Shown: piece by piece, positions 58,001 to 64,000 of the stretch
How positions within the stretch are numbered: position 1 is the first letter of the stretch
How the letters are laid out: every line of letters begins with the position of its first letter
Assembly (NCBI RefSeq): GCF_918797505.1
Contig: NC_092796.1
Location: 1-64,000 of the forward strand
Direction: 5' to 3'
Origin: Bemisia tabaci
Lineage: Eukaryota > Arthropoda > Insecta > Hemiptera > Aleyrodidae
Length of the DNA: 64,000 nucleotides
The notes under the pieces: model-generated
What the model was told of the DNA's origin: nothing
What the model saw: only the letters and a program-made list of their open reading frames with translations
Databases searched by the model: none
Translations under genes and position numbers: made by a program

Positions 58001-61000
58001 TCCGCTTTCTACAGCCAGCTATATGATTTTCAATAGCCTTCTTTAGTCGGCTATAAGAACTCCTATGGTATTTTGAAACGCAGCTCCTATCGCCAATTCT
58101 TACCAGGGTTATAAATGATTCAACAAGAGGAAATCGCTCCCGTTTTTATTTTTCATTCAATATTGAGCGTATTATCATAGCTCCGAGCACAAAGCAATAA
58201 AAAACTTTTAACAAGATTGAAAATGTAGAACATAGGAAATAATTCCCTCACAGGTGACCCTGAATATCTTCCCGATGCTCCTAAAGTCTAATATCTTAAT
58301 TTTAAAATCGAATTTTCCTTTAAACATCTTAAATTTCAATACCTAAAGAGACAAAACTAAATAAACCTAGTAAGGACTAGCCCCAGGAAGCCGAGACACA
58401 GGTTGGCAAAACTTCATGAAAAATAAAATGTCGAAATTCCACGTGAAATATTTCATGATATTTCAGAAATTTATGGAAAATATTGAAAAATATCCCTTCC
58501 CTTTCATGTTTTGCAAAATGTAAAAAATGTGACTCTCTTCTATTTGTGTGTGTGTTTGAGTGCGGGTTGCATACTTTAGCCCCTGAAAAATATTTTCACA
58601 GCCTTGTAAAATTTCATGAAATATTTCTCTGCTATTTCCAAGGTTTCATTTCTTTCCTACGTTTCATGCCACCCTGCCCAGACATTGCCCCTCCAAAACT
58701 TCCCTTATGATGTTTGAGAGACATCCATAGAGTACATAGGGTCGTAATGTAAGTAAGAGAGCTGGCGCAACCTCTAGGCATTTTTCGGGGCCCGAATTCC
58801 GAGACTCCTGTGTGACGCCGGGTCACTTTTTCGATACACAATCGATTATTTCCGATACACGGGTACCCGGCCATGTAAACAAAGGAGATAGGAATTACAA
58901 CGGATTCCACACCACCATTTCGGATCGAACATGTAATGAAAAAGTGACCGAAGCTCGGCGCACACCGGGCTCGGAACTCGTCGAGCAGAACATGGCGCCA
59001 GCTCTCCCATTTACATTACTATGGGAACTCTATGGGAACATCTCTCGGGAATTGTTAGTCGGAGAGGTTGGTATCGCTAGACTAAAAAGCCGCATCTGTT
59101 TTCAGCGAACGACTTCGTTGGTTTCCACATTGAGGACTACTGCCTTAACTTCATCGACTGCTGCTGCCGGCGGCTGGGCTGCCGCGTGGACCGGAGCGGG
59201 ATGCTCGTGGAGTTGGCCGGGCGGACGATCCACGTCAAAGCGCTGCCCATCGGGATCCCGTACGAGCGCTTCGTCCAGCTCGCCGAAGCCGCCCCCGTCT
59301 CCATCAAGGACACAGAATCCGTCAAGGTCATCCTCGGGGTCGACCGTCTGGACTACACCAAAGGTAATGCGCTAATCCCACCCTGCACACGGAGAAAAAA
59401 ACTTCGTGCATGGGACCCGAAGTTGAGGTCATATGGATCTCTGAAGTTTTCTGATCGCGCATCCGAAAACATTAGGTCCAGCAGCCGATATTCGGGTCAG
59501 ACATCGAGGCACTTCGGTAGGTACCGGAATACCGGAGTACTCCAGATGTGTGACCCGAACCCTTCGGTATACATCGAAGTACTTCAGATGTCTGATCCAA
59601 ACTTCGACAGCTGGACCTCAAGTTTTTAGATCCGAAAACTTCAGAGATCCATATGACCTCAACTTCGGGTCCCACGCACGAAGTTTCTTTCTCTGTGCAG
59701 TTCCGATAGAAACTAGTTTTAATTAAATTTAGTCATTCGTACCTATGTATCAAAATTTTTTGCGATGGTAAAGTGCTAGGAATGAGAACTGGAATTCCAG
59801 GGTTCGTCACCGGAAAATTTCCGGTAGTTGTGAGTGATTATACCTTGTGAATGTGCATGTGCTCATGTGTCTGTGTTTGTTTGCCGAAGTTTACTGGGAA
59901 AACAAGATTTTATCCGTGAATTCCTGAAAACTTCCCCGGGAACGGGAGGATCTCTGTTACATCTCTTGTCGCACTTGTCTTAGAAATAAGCTTTGATAAT
60001 TGAATTTTCTGCTTAAAATGAAGAAAAAGATCGACCGATTACCTTAAGGTTATCACTGAAAGTGGCTTCAAAAAGTTCTCCTTTATTACTGCCTCAATTG
60101 CGACCTTTTATATTTTAGCCACTTCTGATTTTTCCGTTTTCGGTTATTTTCTTGAAAAAGGGTCTCTTCTACTCTCGGCATGTGAAAAAAGGAAATAACA
60201 CTCTCTTCAAAATGAGAGGGGGGAGAGGAAGAGGGGAAAGAGGGCAGAAATTAAATCATATTACAAGATACATTGCGTAGCATGTGAAAGAGTAGTTAGT
60301 GAAAGATTCTCATAATTGTGTGTGTGTCATTGCAGGTCTAGTGCACCGAATCTTGGCGTTCGAGCGTCTTTTGGAGAAGTACCCTCAATACATCGAGAAG
60401 GTGACACTGCTCCAGGTCTCGGTGCCATCGCGGACGATCGTGCGGGAGTACCGTCAGCTGAAGGACGAGATGGACCAGATGATCGGGCGGATCAACGGGC
60501 GCTTCTCCAAGCCGAACTGGTCGCCGATCCGTTACATCTACGGCACCATCAGCCAGGAGCAGCTGGCCGCCCTCTACCGGGACGCCGCCGTCGCCCTCGT
60601 CACCCCGCTCCGCGACGGCATGAACCTCGTCGCCAAGGAGTACGTCGCCTGCCAGATCCGCGACCCCGGCGTCCTCATCCTCTCCCCCTTCGCCGGCGCC
60701 GGCGGCATGATGCACGAGGCCCTCGTCGTCAACCCCTACGAGATCAACGACTGCGCCGAGGTCATCCACCGCGCCCTCCACATGCCCCTCGAGGAACGTG
60801 AGCTCCGCATGATCCAACTCCGCCATCGTGAGGAGATCTGGGACGTGAACCACTGGATGAACTCCTTCCTCGCTTCCATGGGCGCCCTCGACGACGAAGA
60901 TAAAGATCCCTTGACCACGAAAACCCTCCAACTCACCCTCGACGATTTCGACATGTACCTCCACGGCCACATCGACCGAATCTGCAAGCTCAGCCTCATC

Positions 61001-62152
61001 CTCGACTACGACGGTACCCTCACCCACCTGACCTCCCATCCTGACTTGGCCGTCATGTCCGACGAAACGAAGCGCGTCCTCGAGCGGCTCACCAACATGC
61101 CCGACGTGAACATCTCCGTCATCTCCGGGCGAAGCCTCGAGAACGTCAAGAAGATGGTCGGCATCGAGAACGTGACCTACGCCGGTTCCCACGGTCTGGA
61201 GATCCTCCACCCGGACGGCACCAAGTTCATCCACCCGGTGCCGCACGAGTACGCGGAGAAACTGCGCGAGCTCATGCGTTCCCTCCAGGACGAGGTCTGT
61301 CGCGAGGGGGCCTGGATCGAGAACAAGGGCCTCCTCCTCACATTCCACTACCGAGAGACCCCGCTCAACATGCGCGACGACATCGTCAACAAGGCGACGG
61401 AGCTGTTCAAGGCGGCCGGCTTCGAGCCGCACATCGGGCAGTTGGCCATCGAGGCCAAGCCCCCGGTCAAGTGGGACCAAGGCCGGGCCTCCATCCATAT
61501 CCTCCGCACCATGTACGGTGTCGACTGGTCAGAGCGGGTCCGGGTTATCTACGCTGGTAACGAAGACGCCATGCTCGCTCTCCAGGGTATCGCCATCACC
61601 TTCCGAGTGGATTCCTCGCCCACGGTCAAGACGGCGGCCGATTACCGTCTCGCTGGACCCGATGCTGTTCTGACCATGCTGCGCTGGGTCGAGAAGCAGA
61701 TGAACAAACGAGAGCCCCGCATTGCCAAGTCCCCGCGGTTGGCCCGCTCTTCCGTCGGGCAGAAGAAACAGCAGCAACAGTCCCTGGAGTGCATCCACTC
61801 GCAGATGTCCTTTGAGGAGGAGTCGGAGAACAAGCAGAAGAAGACGATGGCGCGGAACAGCAGCGGTCAGAGGCCCACCCGCCGGCCGCCCTGGTCAATG
61901 GCGGCACCGCGAAGAAATGAAGCGCCTTTCGGCTGCCCGGCAGCTATCTCAAGTTCCTCCCAAGTCTCGACGGAAAGAGAGCATGAGGACCCGCGAATCT
62001 TGCCTACTCACACGCCATCCTTCACAGCAGTTATTCAGAGAAACCCCTTCATTTGTTGCCTAATGCAACAAGCTCTACCGGCTGCATGCGTGTATTGCAC
62101 ACATGATAGATTGAAGGGTTGTTTTGAGAGAATTGTGAGGGTAACTCTTTAA
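45919..62152 (+). CDS. TPS: trehalose-6-phosphate synthase (gene span, 5' end missing)
   Basis: Seven exons (45919-46030, 50702-50858, 52510-52635, 53551-53706, 56949-57066, 59106-59363, 60336-62152) join in frame at GT..AG sites. The protein couples UDP-glucose and glucose-6-phosphate into trehalose-6-phosphate in the cytosol (family GT20), the first step of insect trehalose synthesis. A C-terminal HAD phosphatase-like domain follows (LDYDGTLT; SVISGRSLENV), as in insect TPS proteins. The first visible exon starts mid-codon at GAPISGKGGINAPLIVVSNR, so about 20-30 residues, including the start, lie in an unidentified exon. The printed frame runs to a stop at 62150-62152; a probable one-base error near 61815-61850 suggests the true stop is TGA at 61918-61920, giving about 836 residues from these exons. 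That fits the family better than 913. Confidence 0.95.
46031..50701 (+). other. TPS intron a
   Basis: 4.7 kb, AT-rich. I see no gene or clear element; short ORFs near 46647-47327 and 48821-49311 lack motifs. Confidence 0.6.
50702..50858 (+). CDS. TPS: TPS exon b: AGGLVTAV
   Basis: 157 bp. Encodes SAGGLVTAVAPVVIDYKG, a donor-sugar loop segment of GT20, then GVWIGWSGLYDMKPDEK. The codon AGT is split with the previous exon and the exon ends on a full codon. Confidence 0.95.
50903..51136. repeat. palindromic MITE G, copy 2, in TPS intron b
   Basis: Ends ATATCGTCACCATCGGGCC and GGCCGGAGAGTGACGATAT. The inner right arm (CGTCGCATGGCGCTTGTGAT) matches copy 1; the left arm has lost part of it. Confidence 0.72.
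52510..52635 (+). CDS. TPS: TPS exon c: WPLFHSMP
   Basis: 126 bp, both ends on codon boundaries. Encodes IIPVNVDENEFEAYYNG and the conserved GTFWPLFHSMPDRAVF block of GT20. Confidence 0.95.
53551..53706 (+). CDS. TPS: TPS exon d: HDYQL variant
   Basis: 156 bp on codon boundaries. Encodes RVNDLFAKATLDALRR and VVWIHDYQLFTAATTIRQ. The family motif is usually HDYHL; here the second His is Gln (CAA) and the following residues are Phe-Thr instead of the usual hydrophobic pair. Confidence 0.93.
53707..56948 (+). other. TPS intron d
   Basis: 3.2 kb. Contains the hAT-like MITE at 55762-55925 and an ATA-rich tract near 55310-55340. Nothing else recognised. Confidence 0.6.
55762..55925. repeat. hAT-like MITE family C, copy 2
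   Basis: 164 bp; ends CAGTGGCGTGGCGTGC and CACGTCTCGCCACTG. The flanks CTCGCGAG and CTCGCGGG match at seven of eight bases, consistent with an 8-bp hAT duplication. Close relative of 2437-2601. Confidence 0.83.
56949..57066 (+). CDS. TPS: TPS exon e: FFLHIPFPSWDI
   Basis: 118 bp. Encodes LRCKLGFFLHIPFPSWDI and RLFPWDDQILQGILG, a strongly conserved GT20 segment; the last base starts the Ala codon finished by the next exon. Confidence 0.95.
57184..58108. repeat. inverted-repeat element in TPS intron e
   Basis: Ends CCCTGGTAAAAATTGGC and GCCAATTCTTACCAGGG, with inner repeats of TAGCCGGCTRTA in both orientations (57235-57280; 57980-58060). The palindrome at 57586-57675 lies inside. Confidence 0.72.
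57586..57675. repeat. near-perfect 90-bp palindrome
   Basis: Centre between 57630 and 57631 (CACGCATTGC|GCAATGCGTG). The perfect core spans about 57598-57663, with mismatches outside. The arm word TACTTCACGCATTGCGC also occurs in the tandem repeat at 5078-5240. Confidence 0.9.
58109..59105 (+). other. rest of TPS intron e
   Basis: AT-rich to mixed; short ORFs at 58483-58910 on both strands lack motifs. No further element supported. Confidence 0.5.
59106..59363 (+). CDS. TPS: TPS exon f: GFHIEDYCLNF
   Basis: 258 bp. Encodes NDFVGFHIEDYCLNFIDC, LPIGIPYERFVQL and VILGVDRLDYTKG, conserved GT20 blocks. Codon use shifts here to mainly G/C-ending, unlike exons a to e. Confidence 0.96.
59384..59699. 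repeat. MITE H in TPS intron f
   Basis: 316 bp with ends TGCACACGGAGAAAAAAACT and AGTTTCTTTCTCTGTGCA, continuing inward with TCGTGCATGGGACCCGAAGT and its partner. It starts only 20 bp after the exon f donor. Confidence 0.82.
60336..62152 (+). CDS. TPS: TPS last exon: rest of GT20 and HAD phosphatase-like domain
   Basis: A long GC-rich exon. GT20 part: LVHRILAFERLLEKYPQY, TPLRDGMNLVAKEYVACQ and LSPFAGAGGMMHEALVVNP. HAD part: LSLILDYDGTLTHLTSHP, VISGRSLENVKKMVG, YAGSHGLEILHPDG, and VKWDQGRASIHILR with VIYAGNEDAM. Asp-x-Asp is intact in the DYDGT motif. After MSFEEESENKQKK the printed frame loses its acidic character, while the frame one base earlier reads EEDDGAEQQRSEAHPPAALV and stops at 61918-61920. 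Confidence 0.95.
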
Positions 62153-64000
62153 ATAAGCAAAATTTGCAGGTCTTAAGCTCGTTAATGGAAATTTGTGGTA
62201 TCAGGAAGCGTAGGTCAAATTGTACACAGACTGTAAATAATGTTGGGAGAGGACCGAGGATTCGACAGTATTTTTGGCTATCTCTCTTTGGAAACAAACT
62301 ATTTGTCTCTTTTTGCTTTATTTATTTTCTTTTATATAGGTGAGCGTAAAACGCTTGCGAAACTCCAGACAGAACCCTCTCATAATTTTTACAATGATCT
62401 TCCTACATTTCGTATTTGTTTTGTTTTGTACATTTTGTGCCGTTTCATCTTTTCTGCCTCTTGCTCTCCAAAATGAAAGAATGTTAAGTATGATTTGAAG
62501 TCGTAATCCATTCTTTTTTGTTAAGTAAATTCACTGCTGCTTTTTGAATTTCCTATGGCCATCAGTATACTCCTAGAGCTTTTGTAACATTGTGGTGGAA
62601 AGAATGGGCCCTTGTTTTCATTTCGCACTGTATCTTAGTATACAGGAAGAGAATCTCCATGGGATCTCGCTTTTGAGATTATCAGAAAAGAACACGAAAA
62701 ATGATCGTAATTTAAACTAAGCATCTCAGGACTGATGCACCAAAAACTACAGAGTAATCTATAGCATGAAGAGGCCTGGTTTGAAAGACAGAATATTTTT
62801 TGCTCTCCTTAAATAATCCAAAAACTTTTTTTGTATGTTTCTTTTGTTGTTTTTTTTATTTATATAATGTATTATAATGACCTATCATTACGGACTATGT
62901 AAGTAATTTATTAACTCTTTAGTCAAATAAGTTGATTAGTCAATATGATTATGATCTGATCGCTGTTAGGTGGTCCTGATTTATTTGCTGCCTATGGTTT
63001 TGTATCAATTTCTACTTTTTTCTACCACGTTCTATACTTTATTTGCAGATGCAGATAATGTGCCCAGTGATTATATTTATGAGGATTTTTTGCTTTTTAA
63101 ATTTTCTTGATTATGCCACAAATACGTCCGATGTTGATAAAATTGAGAGTTAGGAGCTTCAAGTTTTCTTCATTTGAGGGAACACACGAAGAAGATTCAA
63201 AACTCCAAGTTTTGTCAACTTTTGATGGTACAGAATTTTTCAAGGCCATCTAGCATAAAACTGTGACCAAAAAATCATAAATAAGTCAGTCGTACATGTT
63301 TTGCGCATGAATGCAACATTATTCAATGGTTTTTGAATAACATTAATGAACCAAAAACAATACTATCCCGCTCGTTATCAAAAGTTACATCGAAAAAAAT
63401 TGAGTTAAATTAAGCATTCCATGATAATATATAAACTTAAGAACGTTTTTATTTTATTGAAATGAAAAGATAATATTTACATGGACTAGAATGACTTTAT
63501 TTAAATTGATAACTGCTATTATGGCACCCTAATACTGAGCACTTGATTTCACTTAATTTTGTTTTTCAGTGTTTGACTTTGGAATATTTCAATTGACACT
63601 AAACACCTTGACTCAAATTTAACGTGCTAAGCTTCTTTAATAAAGTGATAACAAATAATTGCGCTTTTGCTAATTATGGAGGTGACTTATTTTAATTATC
63701 ACCTTTCTTGAAAATAGAATGTTGTTGGATGCCTAAGTAATCTTATGTGTCAAATAACTATAATTTGTACCTACTTTTGTAATGTGAATAACGTATTAAA
63801 GTGAAAGAAGTCAGGAAAACATCGTTTCATATTTATTTCAATCTATCCACCCTTCCCCAATGATTTTTTTTTATTCTCCTTATTTTCGAAAGCGGTATCT
63901 CTTTCTTTTCTAGGGTTGAGCAATTTTGTTGACCCAAGGAAAAATGGAAGGGATAAACTACTCAACGGCAATACTTTAAAACTGTCGTGATTTTTCCTCT
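61921..64000 (+). other. TPS 3' region
   Basis: AT-rich, with no further gene seen. An AATAAA at 63639-63644 is a candidate polyadenylation signal; other AT-rich signals near 62860 are possible. If the stop is at 62152 the untranslated part begins there. Confidence 0.5.

Noticed and set aside
60338..61498. 386-codon minus-strand ORF
   Set aside because: It lies entirely antisense to the GC-rich last TPS exon, whose plus-strand reading has clear GT20 and HAD motifs. Long antisense ORFs are expected from such codon use.

Overview
This is eukaryotic nuclear DNA, almost certainly from an insect. Two families with animal-type exons are present: trehalose-6-phosphate synthase and a two-pore-domain potassium channel. 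The rest is AT-rich and dense in inverted-repeat mobile elements. Several of those repeats (termini CTGCCGTGCTAAGGAAAAAC, CAGTGGCGTGGCGTG, CCCTGGTAARAATTGGC) look like whitefly (Bemisia-type) repeats from memory. I could not check this, so treat 'hemipteran, perhaps whitefly' as inference. There are two assembly gaps (5472-5971 and 43104-43602).

Layout. 1-7.5 kb: intergenic DNA with nested small inverted-repeat elements (MITEs) and a probable LINE reverse-transcriptase tail beside the first gap. 8.0-11.5 kb (minus strand): an intact-looking spliced gene for a DDE integrase-core protein with a helix-turn-helix, at least three exons with matching splice phases. 12-19.8 kb: MITEs, a tRNA-derived SINE and a cluster of TATCGAT motifs. 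19.8-35.9 kb: a Russian-doll of giant palindromes. An outer palindrome (P0) has 1,234-bp arms. Its loop holds two more palindromes (P1, P4). Its right arm was split by a third (P3) and by a Helitron, and the Helitron's helicase gene was itself split by a fifth (P2). Removing P3 and the Helitron restores the right arm to exactly the length of the left arm. 36-41 kb: more nested MITEs, three of this window's hAT-like copies having perfect 8-bp target duplications. 41.5-42.6 kb: an intronless two-pore potassium channel ORF broken by small indels. 45.9-62.2 kb: trehalose-6-phosphate synthase, seven recognisable coding exons with five MITEs in the introns, lacking only its 5' end, followed by a long AT-rich 3' region.

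The most unusual content is the palindrome family. All five members end in GAG/GGAG...CTC/CCC. Four sit between AAA and TTT and one between AAT and ATT. Where an empty site can be read (P3, and by inference P2), there is no target-site duplication. This does not match ordinary cut-and-paste MITEs.

The two metabolic/channel genes are ordinary host genes and do not appear to work together. TPS makes trehalose, the insect blood sugar; the K2P channel would carry background K+ current. Both the K2P ORF and the last TPS exons are visibly GC-rich with G/C-ending codons, in contrast to the AT-rich surroundings and to the earlier TPS exons.
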